A DNA stretch of 42,237 bases from Arthrobacter psychrolactophilus (GTDB lineage: Bacteria > Actinomycetota > Actinomycetes > Actinomycetales > Micrococcaceae): NCBI RefSeq assembly GCF_003219795.1, contig NZ_QJVC01000028.1, forward strand, positions 1 through 42,237. Direction: 5' to 3'. A program made the position numbers and the translations under genes. This document shows positions 26,543 to 34,681 of the stretch, piece by piece; position 1 is the first letter of the stretch, and the number at the start of each line of letters is the position of its first letter. The notes below the pieces were generated by a model. The model was not told where the DNA came from. It saw only the letters and a program-made list of their open reading frames with translations, and searched no databases.

Positions 26543-27181
26543 ATGAGTTTGGAACCCGCCGCCAAGGAACGTCCCGCAGCACGGACAACGCCGGCACGTA
26601 TGCCCCGCGATGAACGTCGCGCCCAGCTGTTAGCTTCCGCTCTTGAGGTGTTCGTCAACCATGGTTATCACGGCGCCGCCATGGATGAGATTGCCGAGAC
26701 CGCCAAGGTCAGCAAGCCCGTCCTGTACCAGCACTTCCCCAGCAAGCGTGAGCTGTACCTGGCCCTGCTGGATAGTCATTTGGCCGGCCTCACCACCATG
26801 TTGATCGATGCGTTGAACTGCACCACGGATAACAAATTGCGGGTCCAGGCCACCATGAAGGCGTACTTCATGTTCATGGCCAAGGACGATCAAGCCCATC
26901 GTCTGGTCTTTGAATCCGATCTGGTCAACGATCCCGAGGTTGCCGCGCGGCTGGAAAAGTTCAACGCAGACTATGCCGATGCGATTGGCAAGGTCATCGC
27001 CGAGGACACCAAGCTGCCCCCTGTTGAGGCCACACTTTTGGGCCGTGCCCTGGCCGGGATGGCACAGGTCAGCGCCCGTTATTGGCTCGAAGCCAATGGC
27101 GATCTCGACATCGAGGTGGCCAGCGATCTGGTCTACCGTTTAGCTTGGCGCGGAATTAGCCGTTTCCCCAAGGAATCCTGA
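26543..27181 (+). CDS. TetR/AcrR family regulator
   Basis: 212 residues from ATG 26543, preceded by GGAAAGAAAGG. The N-terminal helix-turn-helix is clear: RRAQLLASALEVFVNHGYHGAAMDEIAETAKVSKPVLYQHFPSKRELYLALL, which fits the TetR pattern with the terminal 'Y-x-H-F-x-S-K' helix. The C-terminal ligand domain (about 75-212) is all helical. It precedes a DUF3107 gene by 62 bp and may be co-transcribed with it. The ligand and targets are not evident. Confidence 0.9.
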   Translation: MSLEPAAKERPAARTTPARMPRDERRAQLLASALEVFVNHGYHGAAMDEIAETAKVSKPVLYQHFPSKRELYLALLDSHLAGLTTMLIDALNCTTDNKLRVQATMKAYFMFMAKDDQAHRLVFESDLVNDPEVAARLEKFNADYADAIGKVIAEDTKLPPVEATLLGRALAGMAQVSARYWLEANGDLDIEVASDLVYRLAWRGISRFPKES

Positions 27182-27243
27182 GTACCTGCCCCTAAAGTGG
27201 GTGTACTGAGAACTATTTTTTAGCTTGCACCAAGGAGATAACT

Positions 27244-27468
27244 GTGGAAATCAAGATCGGCATCCAGAACATTGGCCGCGAAATTGTCCTTGAATCTGAT
27301 CAGACGGCGGACGACGTCGCCGCCTTGGTGTCCGAGGCATTGACCAAGGGCACCACGCTGACCCTCAAGGATGAAAAGGGTCGCGTCGTCATTGTTCCGG
27401 GTAACGTCCTGGGCTACGTTGAACTCGGTGGCGAAAAGCCCCGTAGCGTAGGTTTCGCGGGACTCTAA
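27244..27468 (+). CDS. DUF3107 family protein
   Basis: 74 residues, GTG start with AAGGAG 6 nt upstream. The sequence (EIKIGIQNIGREIVLES, then VSEALTKGTTLTLKDEKGRVVIVPGNVLGYVELG) matches DUF3107, a small conserved actinobacterial protein, usually annotated as an ATP-binding protein. Its function is unknown. The C-terminal VGFA tail is also typical. It lies between the TetR gene and a small membrane-protein gene, in the same direction. Confidence 0.88.
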   Translation: MEIKIGIQNIGREIVLESDQTADDVAALVSEALTKGTTLTLKDEKGRVVIVPGNVLGYVELGGEKPRSVGFAGL

Positions 27469-27505
27469 GTCCCTCATTACTAGCTCAGAGAGTCGGTCTT
27501 CGATC

Positions 27506-27811
27506 ATGGTCGCCTTGATTGTCATTGCCTTGTTCGCAGCTGCCCTAGGCGCCCTTGCCTGGGCCGTCGATAAGCACCGCGCAACTTTTGGCGCGCTCTT
27601 ACCGGCAGGTGCTGCCGTGTGCGCGTCCTTGATCGTCTGGATCATCACCATGGCGGTTGGTCTGGACAACGATCCGGCCACCGCGTGGATCCCGTGGATT
27701 CTCTCGATTGTGGTGGGCGGCGCCGCGGCGTGGGCCACGGCTGGCCTCGTGGGACGCTCCCGCGCACACCAGCAGCTAGTACGGAATAACGCGATCTTGG
27801 CGATGCACTAA
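27506..27811 (+). CDS. Small membrane protein, unknown function
   Basis: 101 residues with three hydrophobic segments (about 2-20, 28-52 and 62-84) and a basic C-terminal tail (GRSRAHQQLVRNN), so probably a three-helix inner-membrane protein with a cytoplasmic tail. No family is recognised. The Shine-Dalgarno sequence is weak (GAGAG about 15 nt upstream). It follows the DUF3107 gene by 37 bp and ends before a strong terminator, so it likely belongs to the same transcript. Confidence 0.7.
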   Translation: MVALIVIALFAAALGALAWAVDKHRATFGALLPAGAAVCASLIVWIITMAVGLDNDPATAWIPWILSIVVGGAAAWATAGLVGRSRAHQQLVRNNAILAMH

Positions 27812-27829
27812 GCTCGCATTCTCTAAAAG

Positions 27830-27870
27830 GGTATGCGCGGGACTCACTTCGGGTCCCGCGCATACCTCTT
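27830..27870. terminator. Bidirectional terminator
   Basis: A 14-bp perfect stem GGTATGCGCGGGAC (27830-27843) with GTCCCGCGCATACC (27853-27866), a 9-nt loop and tail CTCTTTAA on the plus strand; on the minus strand the outgoing tail is CTTTTAG. It separates the convergent small membrane-protein gene and the pterin dehydratase/VOC gene, whose stop is at 27870. Confidence 0.9.
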
Positions 27871-28526
27871 TAAGCGTCGCGACCCTCCTCGGAACAGATG
27901 CACAGCCGGTTTCCCTGAGCATCCGTGGCAATCACAAAGGACGGGGCATGGGAGCGATCCAGGCTCGCCCCGGCTTCCTCGACCGCTGCCAGCACCTTGT
28001 GCGCCTCGCTCGCGGGCACGTAAATATCTAGGTGGAACCGGTTCGCATTGGGCGTGGCCGTCTGCTGAAACCACAGGGTTGGTAGCCTGCGCGCAGGATC
28101 CCGTAAGTCATCCGGCGCGCCCGCAACGAAGCCCAGGGCCGCCGCCCACACGGGTGCAATGGCCTCGATATTGTCCGTATCCATGGTGATTTCCAGGCTC
28201 CGCAGGCGCGACGGTTCTTCCACGGCACCCGCATCCTTCCCCGCGGCCGAGATCGATTTGGCCAGGGCCGCATCGCGGGCGGTGACCCTCGAGCCGGCAT
28301 CGTGCGAGCTCAGCGCCACAAATAAGGTGTCGTAACGCCAGTCAACATCCGGGTGGTGGTTGGCCTTCTGGGCCAGCTCACCGATTCTGGCCAACAGCTC
28401 TAAGGCCATGGCCGACGTCGGACATTTCAGAACCGCCGCCAGCCCACCGAGGCGGAACCTCCACCCCGGCAGGGTTGCCAGCTCGGCGTCGATTTGTTCC
28501 CGGCTCAAGACATCGTGCACAGCCAT
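27870..28526 (-). CDS. Pterin-4a-carbinolamine dehydratase fused to a VOC (glyoxalase-like) domain
   Basis: 218 residues in two domains. Residues about 5-95 are a pterin-4a-carbinolamine dehydratase (PCD/DCoH) domain with the catalytic motif intact: His57-His58-Pro59, aromatic residues in DWRYD, His75 and Asp85. Residues about 105-218 form a VOC-superfamily domain (RSLEITMDTDNIEAIAPVWAAALGF, later FHLDIYVP and NRLCICSEE). PCD recycles 4a-hydroxytetrahydropterin in pterin-dependent hydroxylation; the VOC partner is of unknown activity. AAGGAGG precedes the start. It lies 37 bp after thiG and is probably on the same mRNA as the thiamine genes. No pterin-dependent hydroxylase is in the window. 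Confidence 0.85.
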   Translation of the reverse strand: MAVHDVLSREQIDAELATLPGWRFRLGGLAAVLKCPTSAMALELLARIGELAQKANHHPDVDWRYDTLFVALSSHDAGSRVTARDAALAKSISAAGKDAGAVEEPSRLRSLEITMDTDNIEAIAPVWAAALGFVAGAPDDLRDPARRLPTLWFQQTATPNANRFHLDIYVPASEAHKVLAAVEEAGASLDRSHAPSFVIATDAQGNRLCICSEEGRDA

Positions 28527-28563
28527 GATGGCCTCCTTGCTCGCCTACACCTCGGGTGCTTCT

Positions 28564-29367
<804 letters not shown>

Positions 29368-29412
29368 CTAAGCACTTTCAAAATCGAGGGTAGGAGACTT
29401 GCGGCGTAGGTC

Positions 29413-29652
29413 TTAGCCGCCTTGGACGGCCGTGACGATTTCGAGCTGATCGTTATCCTGGACAGCGGTGGCGGCCCATTGGCTGCGTGGCACGAGGTCC
29501 GAGTTGCGGGCCACAGCGACACCCAGCCGTCCGCCGTCGACCGCTTGACCCGTCGCCAACAGGACCCGTCCGGTCAGGGCCGTGACGAGATCGGCCACGG
29601 TGGTTCCCGCGCTGAAGGGCTGCTGCGTTCCGTTGAGAGTCAGGTTGCTCAT
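29413..29652 (-). CDS. thiS: Sulfur carrier protein ThiS
   Basis: 79 residues, a ubiquitin-fold sulfur carrier ending in Gly-Gly (TAVQGG), where the thiocarboxylate is formed. The start NLTLNGTQQPFSAGTTVADL is typical. It overlaps the thiO stop by four bases (ATGA). No separate ThiF gene is next to it, so adenylation of the Gly-Gly tail is probably done by the MoeZ-like protein at 22312-23499. Confidence 0.93.
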   Translation of the reverse strand: MSNLTLNGTQQPFSAGTTVADLVTALTGRVLLATGQAVDGGRLGVAVARNSDLVPRSQWAATAVQDNDQLEIVTAVQGG

Positions 29653-30914
29653 GGCTGTTCCTTAGTGGTGGCGTCTGTGGCAATGGGGGCGTGCAGTGTG
29701 GGTGAGAAGCGGTCGGGACGAAACGCCGTCCAGGCCAGATCCGTGATGTTGCCCAATAATTGCCGCGTGATGTGGGCGGCGATGGCGGTCAGGAGCACGC
29801 CGTGGCGGAAGAATCCTGTGGCGATGATGAGGCCTGGAAGATCTTTCCCATCGGCGCCCGCGACCCGACCGAGCAGGGGCGCGTTGTCCGGGGTTCCTGG
29901 CCTGGCCCGCGCCGTGGTTTCCAGCAATTCCAGCTCGGCCACGGCGGGGATCAGCACCTGCGCGTCACGCAAAAGCTGGTATACTCCCCCGGCGCTGACA
30001 CCGGCCGAGCCATCCTCGCGGCTGCTCGCCCCAATCACGACCGTGCCGTTGTCTCGCGGGACGATGTACACCGGCAGGCCGCGCACGATGCCGCGAATCG
30101 TGGCCGTCGTGAGCGGGCGCAGATGTTCGGGCACCCGCAGCCGCAGGATATCCCCATAGACGGGGCGAATCGGCAGGTGCAGCCCCTCGGGCAGCCCCGC
30201 GAGCCCCGGGGCACCCAGCGCATTGGCCACGATGACCTCGCTGGCTTGCAGGAGCCGACCATCGGCCAGCTCCACTCCCGTCACGCGCGAGAAGGTGTCG
30301 CTCGGGTCCTCATGCAGAAGCCCGACGGCGGACACCTCCAGGAATGTCGGCGCGGCACCTTCGCTGTCAGCAGCGTCAGCAACGGCGGCCGCACCAGCGT
30401 CTTGCAGGGCAGTCCGGAGCGCAGCGGCCATGGCACGGGGATCCACTTGATGGTCCTGCTCGACCTTGTAGGCACAGGAAATTTGCGGGCCAATCAAGGG
30501 TTCCTGGGCTCGGGCTTCCCGGATGGTCAATTGCGTCACCTCGAGGCCGTTGGCCAGCTGCACCTCGCGCAGATCGGCCAGGGCCTTGCGGTCCGCGGGA
30601 TCGCCGCCCACCACGAGGGTGGGCGAGGTGTTGAATCCCGTGGCCAAGGCCCCGGGCAGGGAGGCGACAAACTCCGGCCAGCGGGCCGCCGACGCCAAGG
30701 TCAACGCGAGCAGCTCATCTTCTTGGTAGTGCAGCTCGCTCACGGGCGCCAACATTCCGGCCGCGGCAAACGTTGCGCCGCTCGCGGGGGCCGGGTCGAT
30801 GACGGTCACTCGATGGCCGGCTCGTTGGGCTTCCCAGGCGATGCCCAGGCCAATGATGCCGCCGCCAATGACGGCTACCTCGGTGGTTAAAATTTCAGGC
30901 ACGGTAGGTGCCAC
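29649..30914 (-). CDS. thiO: Glycine oxidase
   Basis: About 421 residues from GTG 30914, which has AAGGAG 6 nt upstream; a frame from ATG 30989 would lie inside the riboswitch and is rejected. It is an FAD amine oxidase that converts glycine to the dehydroglycine used by ThiG. The nucleotide-binding motif VAVIGGGIIGLGIAWEAQRAG is near residue 14, and the C-terminal segment LLGRVAGADGKDLPGLIIATGFFRHG, with its FAD-contacting G-x-x-R-H-G end, is typical of ThiO. It is the first gene of the riboswitch-controlled thi operon. Confidence 0.93.
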   Translation of the reverse strand: MAPTVPEILTTEVAVIGGGIIGLGIAWEAQRAGHRVTVIDPAPASGATFAAAGMLAPVSELHYQEDELLALTLASAARWPEFVASLPGALATGFNTSPTLVVGGDPADRKALADLREVQLANGLEVTQLTIREARAQEPLIGPQISCAYKVEQDHQVDPRAMAAALRTALQDAGAAAVADAADSEGAAPTFLEVSAVGLLHEDPSDTFSRVTGVELADGRLLQASEVIVANALGAPGLAGLPEGLHLPIRPVYGDILRLRVPEHLRPLTTATIRGIVRGLPVYIVPRDNGTVVIGASSREDGSAGVSAGGVYQLLRDAQVLIPAVAELELLETTARARPGTPDNAPLLGRVAGADGKDLPGLIIATGFFRHGVLLTAIAAHITRQLLGNITDLAWTAFRPDRFSPTLHAPIATDATTKEQP

Positions 30915-30924
30915 GACATTCTCC

Positions 30925-31027
30925 TTCCCTACGCCGGCATGATCCGGATCAGGTTCTTGAGCCCCAGGGGCGTCAGTCGGTCGGCGCAATCGGCGCCCTC
31001 TCAGCCAGCTTCACTGGCTCCCGCGGT
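30925..31027 (-). ncRNA. TPP riboswitch (THI element)
   Basis: On the minus strand the conserved elements are present in order: GGGAGCC, the CTGAGAGGG motif, a variable stem, ACCTGATCCGGATCATGCCGG and the closing GTAGGGA. These are the hallmarks of the thiamine pyrophosphate riboswitch. It lies immediately before the AAGGAG and GTG of thiO; the closing side of the aptamer (AGGGAAGGAG) merges with the ribosome binding site, so control is probably by sequestration of translation initiation. The divergent thiE starts only 21 bp beyond the 5' end. Confidence 0.95.
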
Positions 31028-31034
31028 ACTGCAC

Positions 31035-31040
31035 TAGTCT
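31035..31040 (+). promoter_or_regulatory. Candidate -10 box of leaderless thiE
   Basis: TAGTCT, 7 nt before the thiE ATG. A weak -35 (TTCACT, 31010-31015) lies 19 nt upstream, inside the riboswitch DNA. The placement matches other leaderless starts in the window. Confidence 0.45.
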
Positions 31041-31047
31041 ATGAGAT

Positions 31048-31728
31048 ATGAGCACAACTTCTCTCATCCATGACACCCTAGCCGCACCGACCGCCGCCCC
31101 GATTGACCAAGCCAGGCTGTATTTGTGCACGGATGCCCGCGCCAAACAAGGCGATTTTGCCGACTTCCTCCGGGCGGCCTATGCCGGTGGCGTGGATATT
31201 ATCCAGCTGCGTGATAAGTCCCTCGAGGCCGCCGAAGAGCTCGAACTTCTCGCCGTTCTGCGCTCTGTTGCGCAGGAATGTGGCAAGTTGTGGTCCGTCA
31301 ACGACCGGGCCGACATCGCCTCCCTCAGCGGTGCGCCCGTGTTCCATATCGGCCAAAAGGACCTCCCACTTCCGGCGGCACGCTCCCTCATCGGCGCCGA
31401 CGTCGTCATGGGCCTCTCGAGTCATGACCCGTCCCAGGTGTCGGCCGCCGCGGTTCACCCCGAGGCCGATTACTTCTGCGTGGGACCGGTCTGGGCCACT
31501 CCCACCAAACCCGGCCGGGCCGCCGTCGGACTTTCCCTCGTGGAGCATGCCGCCTCATTGAAGACGAGCAAACCGTGGTTCGCGATTGGCGGGGTGGACC
31601 TGAGCAACGTCGATGAGGTGGTGGCCGCGGGTGCGTCCCGCATTGTCGTGGTCCGGGCCATCACCGACGCGGCAGATCCGACGGCGGCCGCCCAGGAATT
31701 GCTCTCTCGTCTGCCAGCGCTGGGGTAA
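31048..31728 (+). CDS. thiE: Thiamine-phosphate synthase
   Basis: 226 residues. It joins the pyrimidine diphosphate and thiazole phosphate to thiamine phosphate. Signatures: LYLCTDAR at the start, [55 protein letters not shown] and [20 protein letters not shown]. There is no Shine-Dalgarno sequence; TAGTCT (31035-31040) lies 7 nt before the ATG, suggesting a leaderless mRNA whose promoter overlaps the DNA of the divergent TPP riboswitch. The gene itself is therefore not under that riboswitch. It is convergent, with a 5-bp gap, to the DUF664 gene. Confidence 0.95.
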   Translation: MSTTSLIHDTLAAPTAAPIDQARLYLCTDARAKQGDFADFLRAAYAGGVDIIQLRDKSLEAAEELELLAVLRSVAQECGKLWSVNDRADIASLSGAPVFHIGQKDLPLPAARSLIGADVVMGLSSHDPSQVSAAAVHPEADYFCVGPVWATPTKPGRAAVGLSLVEHAASLKTSKPWFAIGGVDLSNVDEVVAAGASRIVVVRAITDAADPTAAAQELLSRLPALG

Positions 31729-31733
31729 TATCC

Positions 31734-32309
31734 CTAACGCACGCCGCGGGCCACGGCCTCGAGCTCGGCCCGATACGCGGCCCACTCCTCCGTGGTGCGG
31801 TGGGAAACATTAGCGTCTTGGGGCCCGTTGCCCACCTGCCCGTCGATGAGTTCCCGGAGGATGTCGGCGTGGCCGGCATGGCGCGCCGTTTCCACGCACA
31901 TGTGAACCAGGATCTGCTGGAGCGTGACGTGGCGGCGCTCTCCGGACCACCATGGCACCTCACCCGGCGTGTCGAGGGGCAGGAGTTCAATGGTTTCGTC
32001 GCTATGCCGGGCGGATGCTTCGTGGAGTGCCATGATGTCGGCCCGGCTCTCCGAGGGCCCGGCCCACATGTCAGCGTCAAGGGGTGCATCCTCGGCGAAC
32101 CATGGCAGGTCTAGGTCGCTGGGCCGGCCGAACACCTCACCAAAGTAGCCCACCTGCACGCTGGCGACATGCTTGATCAGGCCCAGCAGGCTGGTTCCCG
32201 TGGGGGTCATGGGGCGGCGGGCGTCGTAGTCGCTGAGGCCATCGATTTTGGCCAGCAGATCCGCCCGGCGCAGCTGTAAATAGTTCAGAAGAACGGCTTT
32301 GTCATCCAT
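31734..32309 (-). CDS. DinB/DUF664 family protein
   Basis: 191 residues. The four-helix DinB-type fold is suggested by the opening LLNYLQLRRADLLAKIDGLSDYDARRP, the GLIKHVASVQVGYF segment with its metal-binding His, and the C-terminal VHMCVETARHAGHADILRELIDG, where His residues of the metal triad cluster. DUF664 members in actinobacteria are related to mycothiol-dependent or other metal-dependent DinB enzymes; the reaction is unknown here. It ends 5 bp from thiE, convergently. Confidence 0.85.
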   Translation of the reverse strand: MDDKAVLLNYLQLRRADLLAKIDGLSDYDARRPMTPTGTSLLGLIKHVASVQVGYFGEVFGRPSDLDLPWFAEDAPLDADMWAGPSESRADIMALHEASARHSDETIELLPLDTPGEVPWWSGERRHVTLQQILVHMCVETARHAGHADILRELIDGQVGNGPQDANVSHRTTEEWAAYRAELEAVARGVR

Positions 32310-32355
32310 GCCTGCCAGTATTCACCATGCGGACGCGCGTGGCGAGGAGCCTCAC

Positions 32356-33048
32356 CTAACGAAGCCCCAGAATCGCTTCATACCCGGGCAGATGGGCCTC
32401 GAAGAGTGCCGCGGGATCGCTGAAGGTGGTCTGTCCGTAGTGCCCGAAAACCTCAAAATTCACGGCCCCAAAGAGCGCTGACCACACCAAGACAGCCGCT
32501 ACCACGAGCTGATCGTCCATGGTCAAGCCCTTCTCGTCACGGATTTTGGAGAAGTCAGCGGCCAGTCGCGGATCAAGCGTTCGGTCGCCCAGCGCAATTC
32601 GCCCGTTGTGATCGGCACTTTCAAGAATCTGCACCAGCTGGAATATAACACGTGTTCCTGGAGCGGTCGTCTGCTCGGCGGGCGCCTCATAGCCTGGCAC
32701 GGGTGAGCCAAAAAGCAGCCCATAGCACGCCGGTTCGGCTAGCCCCCACTGCCGTACGGCACGCGCCAAGGCCCGAAATCGACCAACTGGGTCATCCTCA
32801 GCCACGCCTTGCACGGCCGCGTCCACGGCGTCACCGAGAGCGTCATAACCATCAACCAGAAGTAGCGTCAGCAGCTCATCTCGGTTCTTGACGTAGCGAT
32901 AAATCGCTGAGGAAACCACCCCCAAATCACGGGCAACGGCCCGCAGCGACAGCCCCGCAGCACCATGGAGCTCCAGATGCCGGCGCCCAATCGTGACAAT
33001 TTCCGCCATGGTTTGCTGGCGCGCCCGTTCGCGCGGTGTTTGCATCAT
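32356..33048 (-). CDS. TetR family regulator (WHG-type C-terminus)
   Basis: 230 residues. The helix-turn-helix is at about residues 15-60: IVTIGRRHLELHGAAGLSLRAVARDLGVVSSAIYRYVKNRDELLTLL, which ends in the TetR-type recognition helix. The C-terminal domain resembles the TetR_C_33/WHG group, with WSALFGAVNFEVFGH near the end. The ATG at 33048 has no ribosome binding site but has TTGACG-N17-GACACT, 6 nt upstream, on the minus strand. It is divergent from an NAD-dependent epimerase-like gene, with three palindromes between them, so it probably represses both. Confidence 0.9.
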   Translation of the reverse strand: MMQTPRERARQQTMAEIVTIGRRHLELHGAAGLSLRAVARDLGVVSSAIYRYVKNRDELLTLLLVDGYDALGDAVDAAVQGVAEDDPVGRFRALARAVRQWGLAEPACYGLLFGSPVPGYEAPAEQTTAPGTRVIFQLVQILESADHNGRIALGDRTLDPRLAADFSKIRDEKGLTMDDQLVVAAVLVWSALFGAVNFEVFGHYGQTTFSDPAALFEAHLPGYEAILGLR

Positions 33049-33054
33049 AGTCTC

Positions 33055-33083
33055 AGTGTCACTCGATTCGAGACCATCGTCAA
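33055..33083 (-). promoter_or_regulatory. Promoter of the TetR gene, with operator in its spacer
   Basis: On the minus strand TTGACG (33083-33078) is followed by exactly 17 nt and GACACT (33060-33055), then 6 nt to the ATG at 33048. The spacer contains the perfect palindrome CTCGATTCGAG. This arrangement suggests a leaderless, autorepressed gene. Confidence 0.6.
33062..33072. promoter_or_regulatory. Palindromic operator candidate 1
   Basis: CTCGATTCGAG, an 11-bp perfect palindrome with a central T, inside the spacer of the TetR promoter. Likely bound by the TetR protein or another regulator. Confidence 0.5.
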
Positions 33084-33090
33084 CTTAAGT

Positions 33091-33101
33091 GAGCAGTGCT
33101 C
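33091..33101. promoter_or_regulatory. Palindromic operator candidate 2
   Basis: GAGCAGTGCTC, an 11-bp perfect palindrome with a central G, directly upstream of a TTGACT hexamer (33102-33107) that could be the -35 of the epimerase-like gene. Confidence 0.4.
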
Positions 33102-33136
33102 TTGACTTATCTTGCTGCGTCAGCCACGCTTTATCC

Positions 33137-33151
33137 GAGAGCACCGCTCTC
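33137..33151. promoter_or_regulatory. Palindromic operator candidate 3
   Basis: GAGAGCACCGCTCTC, two 6-bp arms with a 3-nt centre, located about 30 bp before the ATG of the epimerase-like gene, where transcription would be expected to start. Confidence 0.45.
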
Positions 33152-33181
33152 AATTGTTCCCTGGAAGCTGAGGAAAGCATC

Positions 33182-34111
33182 ATGAAGTCACACAAGATTG
33201 TTTTAGGATCGGGTCCCGTGGGCTGGACCGTCGCACAGCAACTCGCGCAGCAAGGGCATCCGGTTCGCGTGCTCACCCGCTCCGGTTCCGGCCCGGAACA
33301 CCCACTGATCGAGCGACTCACGATCGATGCCGGCAATATAGATCAACTCCGCACAGCCTTCAGCGGAGCGGATGCGGTGTTCCATTGCATTCACAGCTCC
33401 ACATACTCCGCCGATGCGTGGCGCTCGAGCCTGCCGCGAGCAGAAAACGCCGTATTAACGGCGGCCGGCGAGGCGGGCGCCGTCGTTATTTTCCCTGAAA
33501 GCCTGTATTCCTACGACACTCCAGAACAGCTCATGACGGAGCACAGTTCGCGGCAGGCCCGTGGCGGAAAGCGGGGAATTCGACGGGATCTTTTGGCAGC
33601 CCGGGCCGCCTCCGCCACGCCGACCATCAGCGTCGTGGCCTCGGATTTCTTTGGCCCGCAGGTCCTCACGGCTCATGCAGGAGAGCGCGCCGTGCCCACA
33701 CTCTTGCAAGGCAAGCGGCTATGGGTCATGGGCAGCGCGAGAACTCCCCATTCCTTTACGTACATCCCCGATCTGGCGGCCGCCATGGTTCGCGCGTCGA
33801 CCATTGCCGAAGCGCGGAATCAAGTCCTTCATGCGCCCACCTTGCCAGCGCTGACACAACAAGAACTGGCGCAGGCTTTCGCCACGGCCGCGGGCCTGAG
33901 TTCACCAAAGATCTCCGCGATTCCGGGGTGGGTTGTCCGGGCGGCGGCTGTAGTCTCACCGGAGATGAAGGAGATGGCGGAGTTGCTGTACCAATTTGAG
34001 CAGCCCTTCATCATGGACTCCGCAGTGAGTGAACGACTTCTGGACCTCGCCCCTACGCCATTGACCATTGCCGCTCGTGACACCGTGGAGTGGTGGCAGC
34101 AGCGCGCCTAA
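33182..34111 (+). CDS. NAD-dependent epimerase/dehydratase-like protein
   Basis: 309 residues from ATG 33182, with GAGGAAAG upstream; the open frame extends to 33089 but that part contains the operators. The N-terminal nucleotide-binding segment is KIVLGSGPVGWTVAQQLAQQGHPVRVLTRSG, a Rossmann G-x-G-x-x-G motif as in extended short-chain dehydrogenases or NAD(P)-binding epimerases. FPESLYSYD may correspond to the active-site Tyr region. FTYIPDLAAAMVRAST is typical of this group. The substrate is unknown. It is divergent from a TetR gene and convergent, with a 4-bp overlap, with the MarR gene. Confidence 0.85.
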   Translation: MKSHKIVLGSGPVGWTVAQQLAQQGHPVRVLTRSGSGPEHPLIERLTIDAGNIDQLRTAFSGADAVFHCIHSSTYSADAWRSSLPRAENAVLTAAGEAGAVVIFPESLYSYDTPEQLMTEHSSRQARGGKRGIRRDLLAARAASATPTISVVASDFFGPQVLTAHAGERAVPTLLQGKRLWVMGSARTPHSFTYIPDLAAAMVRASTIAEARNQVLHAPTLPALTQQELAQAFATAAGLSSPKISAIPGWVVRAAAVVSPEMKEMAELLYQFEQPFIMDSAVSERLLDLAPTPLTIAARDTVEWWQQRA

Positions 34112-34608
34112 CTCATCGATTCAACCGTGAGGGCAAGCTTCCGCAAGAGTGCAGCCAACTGAGCGCGCTCGTGTGGCGATAATCCCGAGAGCATCCGGGC
34201 GTCGCTGGCCAGCATATGCGGAAATTCCTGGTCGATGAGCGCCTCACCTTCCGCGGTCAGCTGCATGAGGACCACGCGGCCGTCGTTCTCCCAGGGCAGC
34301 CGCTCGATGAGGCCGCGCTTGACGAGCCGCTCGGCGTTTTTGGTTGTCGAGGCGCCACTGAGCATCGTTGCCGCCGTGACCTCGCTGGCGCGCATGGGTC
34401 CGTCCCCGCGCGCCAGCGTGCAGAGCACATCAAATTCGGCGCGCGTCACCCCGGCCGGCGCTAGCTCGCGTCCGGCCCGGTGCGCCGCCAACGCGCCAAT
34501 GCGGCCGATCCGGGCCATGACCTCGATGCTGGAGACATCCAGCTCGGGACGTGATCGTGCCCAGCCGAGCCGCGCCCGGTCCACAAAATCCGATACCTTC
34601 ACAGTCAT
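34108..34608 (-). CDS. MarR family regulator
   Basis: 166 residues with a winged-helix domain: LAPAGVTRAEFDVLCTLARGDGPMRASEV, then TAATMLSGASTTKNAERLVKRGLIERLPWENDGRVVLMQLTAEGEALID. The D-G-R in the wing (ENDGRVV) is characteristic of MarR proteins. It is divergent from an FUSC membrane protein. A 24-bp perfect palindrome sits between the two starts and is probably its operator, controlling both genes. The inducing ligand is likely an aromatic or other small molecule, which is inference from the family. Confidence 0.92.
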   Translation of the reverse strand: MTVKVSDFVDRARLGWARSRPELDVSSIEVMARIGRIGALAAHRAGRELAPAGVTRAEFDVLCTLARGDGPMRASEVTAATMLSGASTTKNAERLVKRGLIERLPWENDGRVVLMQLTAEGEALIDQEFPHMLASDARMLSGLSPHERAQLAALLRKLALTVESMS

Positions 34609-34643
34609 TCCCTCAGTCTAGAGATCACACTCACATATCAGAG

Positions 34644-34667
34644 ATCTATTTTACTAGTAAAATAGAT
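34644..34667. promoter_or_regulatory. 24-bp perfect palindrome, MarR operator candidate
   Basis: The left half ATCTATTTTACT (34644-34655) is repeated in inverted form up to 34667, with CTAG at the centre. It lies 14 bp before the FUSC gene start and 35 bp before the MarR start. It includes TAAAAT hexamers on both strands that could be -10 boxes, so repressor binding would block both promoters. Confidence 0.85.
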
Positions 34668-34681
34668 TGTAAGATGTTCCT

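Noticed and set aside
30915-30989. ATG 30989 as thiO start
   Set aside because: This would place the N-terminus inside the TPP riboswitch; GTG 30914 has an AAGGAG at good spacing.
33089-33181. N-terminal extension of the epimerase-like frame
   Set aside because: The extension covers operator-like palindromes and has no family similarity; ATG 33182 has a ribosome binding site and the Rossmann motif follows directly.
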